A DNA stretch of 64,000 nucleotides from positions 180,444,350 through 180,508,349 of the forward strand of contig CM062297.1 in the NCBI GenBank assembly GCA_031216915.1, written 5' to 3'. The translations under genes and the position numbers were made by a program. Below are positions 1-10,479 of this stretch, in pieces (the first letter of the stretch is position 1; each line of letters opens with the position of its first letter). This stretch comes from Pictodentalium vernedei. Its lineage: Eukaryota > Mollusca > Scaphopoda > Dentaliida > Dentaliidae. Under the pieces are notes generated by a model, which did no database searches, had not been told where the DNA came from, and was given only the letters and a program-made list of their open reading frames with translations.

Positions 1-59
1 AGAGGAGGTCATCAAACTCGGTTGCATTTGCACAGAGCAGATTATCAAACCCATTCTGC

Positions 60-119
60 GCAATTGCGTTCGAAGGGCACATCCCCTCCTCCCCCCCTCC
101 CCCCCCCCCCCCCCCCCCT
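60..119. repeat. Poly-C tract
   Basis: C-rich run with an uninterrupted core at about 95-118. Similar C or G runs recur at 925-950, 15471-15493, 27221-27290, 55266-55294, 63588-63607 and 63882-63911. They are simple repeats and their lengths may be unreliable in assembly. Confidence 0.9.
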
Positions 120-409
120 GTGGCTACATGCCTGGGACCCATACTGTAAAAATTTATTAGCTTGAAAACTTCAAAAATGGTCAGAGAAGCTGAAGGAGTT
201 TGCAGATTGTAGAACTTTTAATTACGAAAATGCTGCTGTCACTTAATTTTTATCTATTTGGAAATTAGTCAACCTGCTTCTGTGTCCCTGGGCAATTCAA
301 GTTACCCCGATATTGCCCATGTATGTGTGTGTGTTGGGGGTGGGGGTGCACGCTGGGGTGCACGTGTCTCTAACCCTTCCAACCCAGCCTGTGCTCCGCA
401 GTGCATGGT

Positions 410-573
410 AGAGTCTGAAGTGATGACATTGGAGAGCTTGCATGCTTTTGTTGTTGCTCAGTTGTTTCCTCTGGCTGTCTTGGCTTCCGTCGTATGTAAG
501 CCTGTTACCGACACAATGTGCCCTAGCTGTTAAAGTGTCGTTAAACACCAATCAAAATAAATAAATAAATCCG
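410..573 (+). repeat. 3' fragment of the 5S-derived SINE family
   Basis: The end of this stretch (GTTAAAGTGTCGTTAAACACC followed by AATAAATAAATAAAT) matches the tail of the full SINE copies at 8159 and 12362. The preceding text around 455-500 (TTGCTCAGTTGTTTCC...) aligns loosely with the SINE body. The 5S-like head is absent, as in a 5'-truncated or eroded copy. The 91-codon reading frame across it is not credible as a gene. Confidence 0.65.
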
Positions 574-2126
574 ACATATGGTTCCTGCTTCTTATAAACC
601 GGATGGACAATCCATTGTCTGCTCGACAAGTTTGTCAAACCTGAATTTGCTGAAAACTGGAACTTGCGACACATTGTTGGGTAGCCCCAAGGCTGTTGCG
701 ATGACCAGCTATTGAACTCACTAACTGACCTAAAAACACAAAGAACCTCACCTCCATCACCTTCAGCATGAGGAAAACGATTTGACAACGAGAGTGAGTG
801 CGCAGTAATTGGGGGCTTGCTGTAAATGATGTTCCATGTGTGATCGGGAGGACGGGGCTACAACCCCCTCATTGAAAGGCTTTGACCCCGTAGGAAAACA
901 CGAGCATTTCTGACTGGCCAGGTCCCCCCCCCCCCCCCCCCCCCCCCCCCATTTGCCACCAGTCTATACTGTAATTTTTTTTTTGCTACCAGACTGTCTG
1001 AAAACAATCTGAAAAATGTTTTGCGATTCAAAACCAGTAAATAATATGGAGAAAGTGTCCATCCTAACAGGTAGAATCAAATTGAATCACGTGATCTGCT
1101 ATTGGTGGAAGTGATCCGCTATTGGCACCCGACGGTGGTACACAAGACTAATCAATTAAGTTTTCCATCCATTATAGTTTTAAAAAAGGTTGGTGCCAGT
1201 CATGTAGAGGAAGAATTGTTCTTACCACAGAACACGCTTGGAATCTTTAAAAAAAATAACAGTAGCAAAATAACATGAAAAAGGAAAAAAGTGATCCGCT
1301 ATTGGCACCTTGACTGTAACAGAATGACAATGTATGTGCTCCAATGCCGACATGCAAACCCGAAATGATATACTTCTCTTGGATTTCTGGCACAACTCAA
1401 CTTAAAAATTTTGTTTTTAATTGTTCTTCTGAAGTAGTGATCAAAGTTCTGGCCTTTGATGAGATACTCATACAGCATTTTTACAGTGCGACTCAAGCTT
1501 GGTTGATTTAATCGCACTTGATTAAGTGATCATATACCGTTTTTACCATTTCTTTGAACCCTTAAACTGTTTATATGGGCTGTAATTGGCCTTGATGAGA
1601 TAATCTTATACTGTTTCTCACTGTATCTTTGAACATTTAATTGAACACTTCTTGCATAAAAACAACTCCCCAGTCGCAGCATACAATTTCATCCGATTTA
1701 TTTTTGTTTTTGGTTGAAATAAAGGTGTTTAAACTGATCTTAAACTGCTCTTCTCTTTTTCTCCCTAGTTTAAAATGGAGGCCGAATGTTCTAGAGGCTG
1801 AATGTTTCCGAGGCTGAAAAGACCCGCTCCCTCTGCTGAATACCGATGGGCTACTGAAGGCCATCCAATATAACTAAAACTGTTGCATTTAAAAGCATTT
1901 TTGAAGTCCAACAATCTTTATTTATCGTAGAGCGAACGTTTGTACTTTGTAACACTCGTTCTTCAAATTAGTTTTTTTATTTCAAAAAGAAACTATTTTC
2001 AAATGTTACCGAAGGCCACAGTCACCGATGGCCACTCTAAATATACTTACTGTCGCACTGTAATTTGTAAAGCATGTTTGAAATCGGACAACCCTAAATT
2101 AGACTAGGGTGGATGTTTATTTTTTA
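574..2126. other. Gene-free stretch
   Basis: No exon, ORF or structural RNA is recognised. It contains a poly-C run (925-950) and two copies of the phrase GTGATCCGCTATTGGCACC near 1102-1120 and 1290-1308, probably remains of an unidentified repeat. Confidence 0.5.
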
Positions 2127-4370
2127 GCTCACCTACATCTGTAAGATGTGGTGAGCTATTGTGATAACCTCGGGCGTCAGCGTCGGCGTCCGGCGTGTCC
2201 AATATTGTAAGATTTAATGTTAAGGTGAATTTCTCAAACATCAGTGGGCCCAGGCCTTTGATATTGCATATGTAGGTTGTAGGGGACTATCAGAACAGTA
2301 TTTAACCCTGAAACTACGACTTTTTTCCAAATTTCACCTAAAATTTTCTGCCAAAAGTTGTAAGAATTTGCGTTTAGGTGTTGTAAGAATTTGTGTTAAA
2401 GTCAGCTTTTGTGCAGATTGTGCTGGTTTAACTTCTCATTACTGTTGATTTTCATATTTCAATAACAACTGTAGGTATTAACCCTACTGTATGCAGAAAT
2501 TTAACGAAAATTTTCTTTTTTTTCACTCAAAATTTTCATGTTTTTCTTGGACTTAGTACATTTTAAGTTGTAAAACTTTGTAAACTTTGTGTTTAGGTGA
2601 GTTGTGTTTCTATGTGTCTTTCCAGGCGATTAATATTCTACACTTGGATTACTGAACTCCATTGCAGTAATATTGGACCCTCATTACATGCATATTTGAG
2701 GAATTTGAGGCTGATTTTCTGCCAAAACTTGTTGTAAGAATTAGCGTTTAGGTGTTGTAAGAATTTGCGTTAAAGTCAGCTTTTGTGCAGATTGTGGTGC
2801 TTTAACTTCTCATTACTGTTGATTTTCATATTTCAATAACAACTGTAGGTATTAACCCGACTGTATGCAGAAATTTAACGGAAATTTTCTTTTTTTTTTC
2901 AGTCAAAATTTTCATGTTTTTGTCGGACTTAGTAAATTTTAAGTTCTAAAAGTTTGTGTTAAGGTGAGGTGTTAAGCTGAGTTCTCAAAGATCAGTGGGC
3001 TCAGGCCTTTGATATTGCATATGTAGGTTGTAGGGGACTATCAGAACAGTATTTAACCCTGATACTATGACTTTTTTCCAAATTTCACCTAAAATTTTCT
3101 GCCAAAATTTGTTGTAAGAATTTGCGTTTCGGTGTTGTAAGAATTTGCATTAAAGTCAGCTTTTGTGCAGATTGTGCTGCTTTAACTTCTCATTACTGTT
3201 GATTTTCATATTTCAATAACAACTGTAGGTATTAACCCTACTGTATGCAGAAATGTAACGGAAATTTTCTTTTTTTTCACTCAAAATTTTCATGTTTTTC
3301 TTGGACTTAGTAAATTTTAAGTTGTAAAACTTTGTAAACTTTGTGTTTAGGTGAGTTGTGTTTCTATGTGTCTTTCCAGGCGATTAATATTCTACTCTTG
3401 GGTTACTGAACTCCATTGCAGTAATATTTAACCCTCATTACATGCATATTTGAGGAATTTGAGGCTGATTTTCTGCCAAAACTTGTTGTAAGAATTAGCG
3501 TTTAGGTGTTGTAAGAATTTGCGTTAAAGTCAGCTTTTGTGCAGATTGTGGTGCCTTCACCTCTCATTACTGTTTATTTTCTCATTTCAATAACAACTGT
3601 AGGTATTAACCCTACTGTATGCAGAAATTGAACTGATTTCTTTTCTTTTTTTCAGTCACAGTGTTCACGTTTTTGTCTGACTTACTCAATTTTAAGTTCT
3701 AAAAGTTTGTGTTAAGGTGAGATGTTAAGGTGAGTTCTGTTTCTATGTGTCTTTCCAGGCAATAGATATTGTACGCATGGGTTACTGAACTACATTGCGG
3801 TAACGTTGCACCCTTATTACATGCATATTTGAGGAATTTAATGGGGATTTTTGGGACTTGTATTCACTTTCTTTAAAAAAAATTTTTTTCAACTTTTTTT
3901 TTTTATTTAATACTTTCTCATACTTGTTACTAGTAACATTAAGGCCTATTTTAGTTGTTGATGTGATGTATTTTTGTTGGGACTTATAGTCACTTTCTTG
4001 AATGAAGTTTTTTCCGCAACTCCTCTTTAACCAATGAATGTACTTCAATTACAATTTCAGTGATTTATGAAAGCCTTTCCTAATTCTTATTTATGATTTA
4101 ATACCTGGCCTCACGATTCATATTCTTAATCATAAACACTTCTAAAAGAAAAAAATGCTTTTATATCCTATGATTCAATGTTGAATTGATATATAATAAA
4201 TGCAGAAATATAGACTTTCCAAAGCCATCACATAAACCACATTAATCATTTGATGCCTAGTTAATGATTTATATTAACTAAATATTAGGCATGTTACATT
4301 GGAACGACATTATCAAGCGCGAATGTAGGTGAGCGTTGGGATGTAACATCCCTCTTGTTGTTATTGTGAT
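2127..4370 (+). repeat. 2.2-kb AGCTCACC-type element with ~377-bp internal tandem repeats
   Basis: The stretch opens with TTAGCTCACC...GGTGAGCTATTGTGAT and a CGTCGGCGTCCGGCG motif, and closes with GTAGGTGAGCGTTGGGATG. This begin/end style is common among invertebrate dispersed repeats. Inside, a block beginning TGTTGTAAGAATTTGCG and including CAGCTTTTGTGCAGATTGTG recurs near 2356, 2732, 3111 and 3487, a period of about 377 bp. Alternate units differ: those with ATCAGTGGGC...CAGGCCTTTGATATTG (2235, 2985) alternate with those carrying TCTATGTGTCTTTCCAGGC (2610, 3362, 3740), giving a higher-order period of about 755 bp. No coding potential is visible. Confidence 0.75.
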
Positions 4371-4408
4371 GTGTCTCTTTAGTCATGTTATCGGTGCGAC
4401 GATTTACC

Positions 4409-4482
4409 ACATAGAACTACATAGAATCACATAGAACTACATAGATACCACATAGAACTACATAGATACCACATAGACCTAC
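4409..4482 (+). repeat. Short minisatellite
   Basis: Imperfect tandem units built from CACATAGAACTACATAGATAC are repeated about 3.5 times. Confidence 0.85.
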
Positions 4483-4746
4483 AAAGAGAAATTAGTAATG
4501 AATATAGTAGTGAATGAATATACAAGTATACAGGACTGGTGTAGATGGCGAAAATGTTCTTTGATGGGGCAGCTTCCTTTTGCTTCTCCAGTCTCCCACC
4601 GCTTCACAGAAAATGAAATCGGTTTTGCAAACCTGTCTTCAGTGTCGAAAAAGGTAGGCTTCTGAGGCTAACACTTCTAAGACTTTTGAAGTTTTTCAGT
4701 CTTGTGATCATACAAGCAGCCTAGAGAAATCACCATTAAGTACAAG

Positions 4747-5429
4747 ATGAAGCCCACCTCTGGGAGTGGCAGCACCTTTAGCGGGCCTGCTCGCAGTGGC
4801 CCACCCCAGAGGAAGGGAAAGAAGTCTGCCATCGAAACCATCAAAACACCAGTGGAAGTACAGAAGAAAAAAAGTCACCATCCACCAAACTCATTTGACG
4901 CCAGGCGAATGGAGGCCTGGCTTGAGAGGAGAAGAGCAGAGACAAAGAAACAGGAAGAGGAGAAGGTGTCAACCGTCAAATCCCCACCTCCTTCCCCTCC
5001 TATGCCAACCCCCACCTCTTCACCAAAAAGGTCAGAAGGCGAGGAGACGGAGGAGATGGAACTCACCCAATCCAAACCTGCATCTCCTATCTGCTTGGAC
5101 CAATCAAGCCTGGGCTCTGACAAGGAAGATGAAGGCAACCAGGAGGAGATACCATCGACCGAATTCCTAAAAGTCCTGGATGAATGCGCCAGTGACCACC
5201 ACGGATCCCTTAAGCTTGACTTCGTTGTTCCATCAGTCTGTTCAGGAAATACATTGAGGACACCTGGGAAGAAGGCAAAAATTAAACTAGAGTCCTAGCA
5301 CATCCAGAGAAACTCTTACTAGTAGAGGCCTTGAAAGCCAGGGAGCAGGACTTCCACAGACACATGAAAGAAGTACTCACCCGGAACAACAAAACCAAGA
5401 AAAAGGGCAAAAAGAGCAGGTGCCATTAA
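4747..5429 (+). pseudogene. Unidentified Lys/Pro/Glu-rich ORF, frameshifted at its 3' end
   Basis: An open frame of 183 codons starts at ATG 4747 (local context ACAAGATGAAG) and is rich in Lys, Ser, Pro and Glu, with a basic RRMEAWLERRRAETKKQEEE-type segment that would form a short charged helix. It ends at 5298. From about 5240 a second frame carries sensible sequence: an I-E-D-T-W-E-E-G segment, one TAA at about 5284, then a helix-like EKLLLVEALKAREQDFHRHM segment and a Lys-rich tail ending at TAA 5427-5429. This suggests one protein whose 3' end has suffered a frameshift and a nonsense change. I do not recognise the family. The repeat-rich setting makes a transposon ORF1 or gag plausible, but a decayed host gene is not excluded. 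Confidence 0.5.
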
Positions 5430-5611
5430 ACCATCCTGGCCACTTTCCTCCTTTAATATGCTCAGACACGTTGCTAAACCTCAAATAAACAGTAAAAGAG
5501 GGTCAAAAGGGGCTTGCTGCAAACCGTCCCTGCGTGCCTTCGGCATGCGAAACCATTCATCTTCTAACTTTATCATTCATTTTCATTCTTTCAACTTCAT
5601 CACTTGTCATT

Positions 5612-5884
5612 ATGCCCTTTTCAAGAAAAGTTAAAAAATACCCTTGTGGTAACTGTTCTTGAAACTACACAACAAATACTATATTATGTGATTGGTGTAA
5701 TAGCTGATTTCATGCTGACTGTGAGAATTTAAGTAAGGAAGATTTGGCAACTCTGTCAAAGATTTCTAGTGACTGTCAGTGCCAACTTTGTTTTAGAAAA
5801 GATATCTGTGTTGACGGGATAATTGAATTTAAAAATGCTCTCCAGAGACTTACATTTGCCACCACACGTGGAATTGAATTGTAA
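5612..5884 (+). pseudogene. PHD-type zinc finger ORF fragment, probably LINE ORF1
   Basis: Reading from ATG 5612 to TAA 5884 gives 90 codons interrupted by two TGA stops (5660-5662 and 5705-5707). The frame encodes YPCGNC, then ILCDWCNS, FHADCENLS and CQCQLC. This is a C-x2-C...C-x2-C...H-x2-C...C-x2-C pattern, the C4HC3 layout of a PHD finger. PHD-like fingers of this style occur in ORF1 proteins of CR1/Jockey-like non-LTR retrotransposons, which is my preferred reading. No reverse transcriptase ORF follows, because two MITEs occupy the next 700 bp. The two stops show it is dead. Confidence 0.6.
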
Positions 5885-6039
5885 AGAATAACAGCCAAAA
5901 AGGAAAAAGATGTAATGGAAACTGCTGCATTTCAAATAAAAGACGTCAAGAATATGAGAAAAGGCATATTAAGTTCAGCCATCCAGAAACACGGTACATC
6001 ATAACATTGTCAGTTCGGGTGAGATGATTAACTTATTAG

Positions 6040-6290
6040 TTAACCCTTTACCTATCTTCTGTATAGCAAAGGTTCGGAAAAAAATCTTGCAGTATAATGA
6101 AACCTTTGTAATTTTTTCCTTCAAAAACATAGCATATGGCCCTTCATTAAAATTAGGTTGTTCCAATGAGGGTTCATACGATATGTTTTTGAGGCAAAAA
6201 AAATAAAAGTACCTTACAATATGAATAGTGACATTCTTGTGCAGTATGCTCCGACCTGTCCGGTTTTAGCTGTTATGTTAGGAAAATACC
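6040..6290. mobile_element. Eroded TTAA/CCCTTTACC MITE
   Basis: It starts TTAACCCTTTACC and contains a foldback core (AACATAGCATATGG...CATACGATATGTTTTTGAGG) like the copy at 6392. The right end near 6275-6290 has lost the clean GGTAAAGGGTTAA. Confidence 0.6.
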
Positions 6291-6391
6291 CACGAAGATT
6301 TTTTCGTTATGCCAAATGACAGGTGGTAGCAAGAGCCTTCGTTAAATAAAATGAAAATTGTTTCTTCCTTTTTTCTGTCGACAGACTGCTT

Positions 6392-6621
6392 TTAACCCTT
6401 TACCTAACATGAAAAGCAGACTTGGAAACAAAATTCTTGATTAACTAATTTTTTGGTATCAAAAACATAGGTTATGACCTCTCATTGGAACGAGTTCGTT
6501 CCAAAGAGGGGTCATAACCTATGTTTTTGAGACAAAAAATGAAAAGAATAATGAAAATTAATAGGCGATTTTTGTGAATAGCGCTGGCCAGTTTTGGCCG
6601 TTACGCTGGGTAAAGGGTTAA
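6392..6621. mobile_element. TTAA-flanked CCCTTTACC...GGTAAAGGG MITE (piggyBac-like)
   Basis: TTAA at 6392-6395 and 6618-6621 flank ends CCCTTTACC and GGGTAAAGGG. The centre is a long foldback: ACATAGGTTATGACCTCTC, TTGGAACGAG, CTCGTTCCAA-like turn, then AGGGGTCATAACCTATG. TTAA target duplication plus CCC-starting inverted ends is the piggyBac signature. There is no transposase, so the element is non-autonomous. Confidence 0.8.
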
Positions 6622-7471
6622 GGGGTGAATTGATAATTTAATTAGAAAACTTTGCCTTCAGTGATATCGAATTTAAGCAGTTTTCAAGGACTTTATGATT
6701 TCAAGGGCTGTTATAATCTTGATACATGTACATGTATAAACGTTCAATGCCGTAGGTAAAGTGAATTTAAGTACTTTTCAAGGGTAGTGATAAAAAAAAT
6801 CAAGTACATCCTCAAGGCTAGAAATAATTTCAAGCACTTTTCAAAGAAAGGGCCTAAATTCAAGGACTCTTCATACTCAGACCCATGTTTTGTATTCACT
6901 CAACCGTAAATAGCTGTTTGTTTATACAGATTTGTTCCATTACAAATTATAGGCGAGTGCCTGTTGACATTCTCCAATAATTTGTAATAAAACAGTTTTC
7001 GAACAAAGTCAGACCACCAAAAATCACGATCCTACCGTTCAAGTTTGAAGTAAGTTGGTATGAATTTAGCCCAACCATGTAAGATAATTTTTGGTGTAAG
7101 ATAATGGAAAAATGTTTAGGGTTAATTTCATACCAATACGTAGGTTACATGTAGGTTCAGTTTGTACGAACTTACTGCAAACTTTGATGGTAGGGTTGTG
7201 ATTTAATTAAATCACGACCCTATCATCTAAGTTTGAAGTAAGTGGTGCTTCTACGGCAATTGCTGTGAAGCCTGTTTGATTGCGTAAAAATCATCAGGAG
7301 GAAGGGCATAGTCTCAATTGCCATGTACATGTATATATAGTATGCAGTGAAGTGAAAACTTTCAAGTAACTTCAACACGTGAAAGTTTCCCGTGGGAACC
7401 CCGGGAAGTGAAGCAGTGCCTGTTCACTGCGGTAAACAGGCTCTGTTTTACTGGTAAAATAGGACCCAGTC
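6622..7471. other. Gene-free stretch with an inverted-repeat segment
   Basis: Around 7019-7250 the phrase AATCACGATCCTACC...AAGTTTGAAGTAAG appears, then its inverse CTTACTGCAAACTTTGATGG...GGTTGTGATTT, then a direct copy again (7203-7240). It looks like a decayed foldback element. Nothing coding is seen. Confidence 0.5.
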
Positions 7472-7624
7472 ACCAATGCTTGGGAGGTGCAAACCCTCTC
7501 TAAAATGGGCAACATGGCTTATTAACGCTCACCCCTGGTCTTGAGTTGATACTCATGTTGTGGTCATGATTAGCCATTGTGCCGAAATATGTGACCTTAA
7601 ACACCAATAAATAAATAAATAAAT
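7472..7624 (+). repeat. 3' fragment of 5S-derived SINE
   Basis: The end GTCATGATTAGCCATTGTGC...GTGACCTTAAACACC followed by an AATA-type tail matches the last part of the SINE at 8159-8520. The 5S-like head is missing. Confidence 0.75.
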
Positions 7625-7815
7625 ATAACACGTGAAAGTAGTTCGAGATACGCATGTATATAATCACAGTCAATGTGCAGAATCTTTCACCCAATCATGA
7701 ACCATGTGAATACGGAGAAAAAATCTTGGAAGTAAGCAAGCGACTTGCTCAATATGTGTAATATGAGTGAAAATAAGATGCAGCATAACCACAAACTACA
7801 TGTAAGTATCTCACT

Positions 7816-7940
7816 GCTTCTATGTTGATACATGTACATGTAACACCAGAATTTAACATCAGTTTCTGGAAAGCTTTGTAAGAGCTTTCCAGAATCTGAT
7901 GTCAGATTCTGGTGTTATCAACATGGAAGAAGCAGAACAC
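7816..7940. repeat. Long imperfect foldback (about 50-bp arms)
   Basis: CTGCTTCTATGTTGATA... pairs with ...TATCAACATGGAAGAAGCAG, and inside these ACACCAGAATTTAACATCAG / CTGATGTCAGATTCTGGTGT and TCTGGAAAGCT / AGCTTTCCAGA continue the stem to a loop of about 7 nt (TTGTAAG). No flanking duplication was identified. It is a foldback element or a possible hairpin RNA source. Confidence 0.65.
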
Positions 7941-8158
7941 ATAGTTTCTAGTGCTTATGCTGCAACTTGTACTCTACATTGTAAGATTAGCAATACAGCG
8001 TAGTGCAACCTGCATGGTTTGATTCCTTGTGTAACCTGGAAGTTTACAATTTCTGCCACCACAAGTCTTTCTGAAGAAGCCATCCTCTGCAGTATTTTTG
8101 CTGTGGATATTTTTTGTTTCTTCGGCACTGCTGATTGCTGAGGATGAATTACCAGGGC

Positions 8159-8520
8159 ATGGGAGGCGTGGTGGTATTGCGGTAACCGGTTCTCGTCAGA
8201 TCACCAAAGTAAGCAACATCGAGCCCGGTTAATCCTCGGATGGGTGACCGTCTGAGCGATCAATTCGGACTCCCGCGTTGTGTCTTTCGGCAAGGCACTT
8301 AACCCGATGACGCCGTGTACTAAAGCGTACTGCACATCGATGGTACACATGTCTTCAACCAATCTAACCCTGTCTGTCCGGCAGTGTGGAGTTACGGTGT
8401 TGGGGAGCTGGCATCTGCTCGGTGGTTCTCTCCGGGTACTCCGGCTTCCTCCACCCATAAAACTGTCACGGTCATGATTACCATTGTGCATAAGTATATG
8501 ACCTTAAACACCAATAAATA
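8159..8520 (+). mobile_element. 5S-rRNA-derived SINE, full-length copy
   Basis: The head (8170-8255: GGTAACCGGTTCTCGTCAGA, CACCAAAGTAAGCAAC, GAGCCCGGTTAATCC, GGATGGGTGACCGTCTGAG) aligns with the 3' two-thirds of eukaryotic 5S rRNA, including its internal promoter region. This head defines SINE3-type elements. A family-specific body follows, with an ATGACCTTAAACACC plus AATA-repeat tail. The 12-bp duplication AATTACCAGGGC lies at 8147-8158 and 8521-8532, proving retroposition. Transcription by RNA polymerase III and mobilisation by a partner LINE are family knowledge. Confidence 0.88.
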
Positions 8521-8898
8521 AATTACCAGGGCTGGGTACTCATACATTGTTTTATCCGTCACACTTCAAAATCTGTCGTTATTTATTTATTGTACTGTTT
8601 GTTAACTTGTAAATGTGTATCTGATATGATACGATACTCAATGACAAATAAAGCTTGAAATAAATATATTTGCATTGGTTTTATTATACACTTCAGATGA
8701 CCCCCTCCCCCAGTCCTTCTCGGCTTAGCCTCTGGAAAAGATGTTAAAATTCTATGTGTGCCGAAAAAAGGCCAAGAGTATAAAAGGAGGTAATGATTCA
8801 CCCTAAGCTAGACAGATTTCAAGGAAGGGGGCATATCAGGCATCCGGAGGTACCAGATTGCTGGTGAATCAGGGGTTCAGGGAGCTATGGGTGTGTTA

Positions 8899-9212
8899 CA
8901 GTTAAAACTAGAAGTCCTGTCACCAACTGTGCGCTTATCTAGGCTTAATTGCGCATAGGAATTGCGCGCAATTGCCATATCGAATGTCATCCAAAGCATG
9001 GCAGGTTCTCCTGGTTACTCGTAGCAAACACAGGCAATGTTTCTGCCAATGGACCTCCGGGTTACCCGGAGGTCCATTGGCTGAAACATTTCTTGTGCAC
9101 AGGCCATATGTACGATATTTGATAGTCTTACCATGGTCATAACGCGTAGATTAACACGCAGACTGGCGTGCTATTTGTGTGCATTTCATGACAGGACTTC
9201 TAGTTTTAACTG
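8899..9212. mobile_element. CAGTTAAAACTAG MITE, copy 1 (TA-flanked)
   Basis: Inverted ends CAGTTAAAACTAGAAGTCC / GGACTTCTAGTTTTAACTG are flanked by TA (8897-8898 and 9213-9214). The centre is a strong hairpin: GCCAATGGACCTCCGGGT, then ACCCGGAGGTCCATTGGC. TA duplication with CAGT termini is Tc1/mariner-like. No transposase is present. Confidence 0.88.
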
Positions 9213-9600
9213 TAAGATGGGTCCCCGGGAGGGGAGAGGGGTTTAACACAAAATAGCTATAGGGAAACCGGTCCGTTATTACCTGGTAGTTAAACGTTTC
9301 CTCATATTATAGGAGCACTTTCCAAAACATTTACTATCAAATCACTCAAACTGGTAGTCAAATCAGGTCCTAAGGTACTTGGAAGGAAAAATTGTGACAT
9401 TCCCCTGGATGGGTTATGTGGACATTATAATGATTGGAATGGCACTTGGAAGTACGCAAACCATTTGGAAAGAAAACCCAAACTAATGGGGTTATTATTT
9501 ACAACAGCAAACTAACATGTGAAATGTGACAAAGTACTCTTTTAGAAGTTTGGGTGGCCCTGAAAAGGGCCATTGGGTAAGGCACAGGTATTGGAGGCCT
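9213..9600. other. Gene-free stretch
   Basis: No coding, repeat or RNA signal is recognised. Confidence 0.4.
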
Positions 9601-10077
9601 TTATGTCTTGTTAGCAACTTGTTGGTTGGGTTGGCCCACCTTTAATAATGTATCCGCCACCATCACCAAGACTTTAGCAGCAAGTGCCGCCAGTCTATCC
9701 TTGCCCTTGGGGTCGGGCAGCTGCTTGTTGCTAATCTGGTAGACCTTGATGTGATCTAATACGGTCTGCCTTGTTTCCTCTCTATGCTTGTCAGCTACCT
9801 CTTTTTGCTTTAGCTCAAGGTTGGAGCTATCTAGGATGCCAGTAATAATGGGAGTACGGACTCTGTACGTCCATTTGTCAGATTCAGTGAAACGACACCA
9901 ATCCTCACAAAAGTGGTCTCGTTGTGCTGACCTGGCATCTTCTGTGGGTAGAGTCAGCTCAGTGGGTTGAACCTGGATAAGTGGTCCCCATGGAGTATGC
10001 GGGAGGCTCTTCTGCATTCTGTTGCGTCTCTCCGACATATGGTTTGATCTGATAGGTCTCATTGTGTCTCTCTGCAA
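9601..10077 (-). CDS. Unidentified 158-codon ORF downstream of a Penelope-like remnant
   Basis: A minus-strand frame of 158 codons has a mixed-charge, plausibly helical composition (for example ELKQKEVADKHREETRQTV) and a WTYRVRTPIITG segment. I recognise no domain; a GIY-YIG motif, which would be expected downstream of a Penelope RT, was not found. It lies immediately 3' (on the minus strand) of the Penelope-like RT ruin and is better preserved, so it may be a separate transposon ORF, or chance. It has no upstream splice evidence. Confidence 0.35.
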   Translation of the reverse strand: MQRDTMRPIRSNHMSERRNRMQKSLPHTPWGPLIQVQPTELTLPTEDARSAQRDHFCEDWCRFTESDKWTYRVRTPIITGILDSSNLELKQKEVADKHREETRQTVLDHIKVYQISNKQLPDPKGKDRLAALAAKVLVMVADTLLKVGQPNQQVANKT

Positions 10078-10479
10078 GCAAATTGACAGTGTGGTGTCAG
10101 GGGCACAAATTGCACATAATAAAGGGTTCGCTGGATCGGAAGTGCAGAATCGAGGGCTTGAATAGCAAGGACGTCGTTGAAGACGTACACATGGGACAGT
10201 CAGAGAATGTTATGGGAATGTTTATGATGGGGTGAGAGTAAAAACCTACATGTATGGGAAGGAGGGAATGTTATTGTAACAGGAGGAATATGATATAAAC
10301 TGGGTGGTGGTGGCTTTATATTAGAGGGAAAATATGGGAGTACCAGAAGGGGGACTGAAGGGTAACTTTCACCTGTTCATTGTTCATTATTGGGGTTTTT
10401 TGGTATATCAGGGAAGTTGCTCATGGGTTGCCGGGGGTTTGTGCCTGTGGTTGGTTTCTGTATGTCTGGAGTTTAGGCG

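Noticed and set aside
258-533. 91-codon ORF at the left edge
   Set aside because: It covers a GT-rich stretch and a SINE tail fragment and has no protein-like features.
2127-4370. A CRISPR-like array of spaced repeats
   Set aside because: Repeat units are hundreds of bp long and diverged, and the genome is eukaryotic.
8167-8260. A tRNA gene or tRNA-derived SINE head
   Set aside because: The sequence follows the 5S rRNA order (CAGATCACCGAAGTTAAGC, GGTTAGT...TGGATGGGTGACC) and cannot form a cloverleaf; a functional 5S gene is excluded by the missing start and the SINE body.
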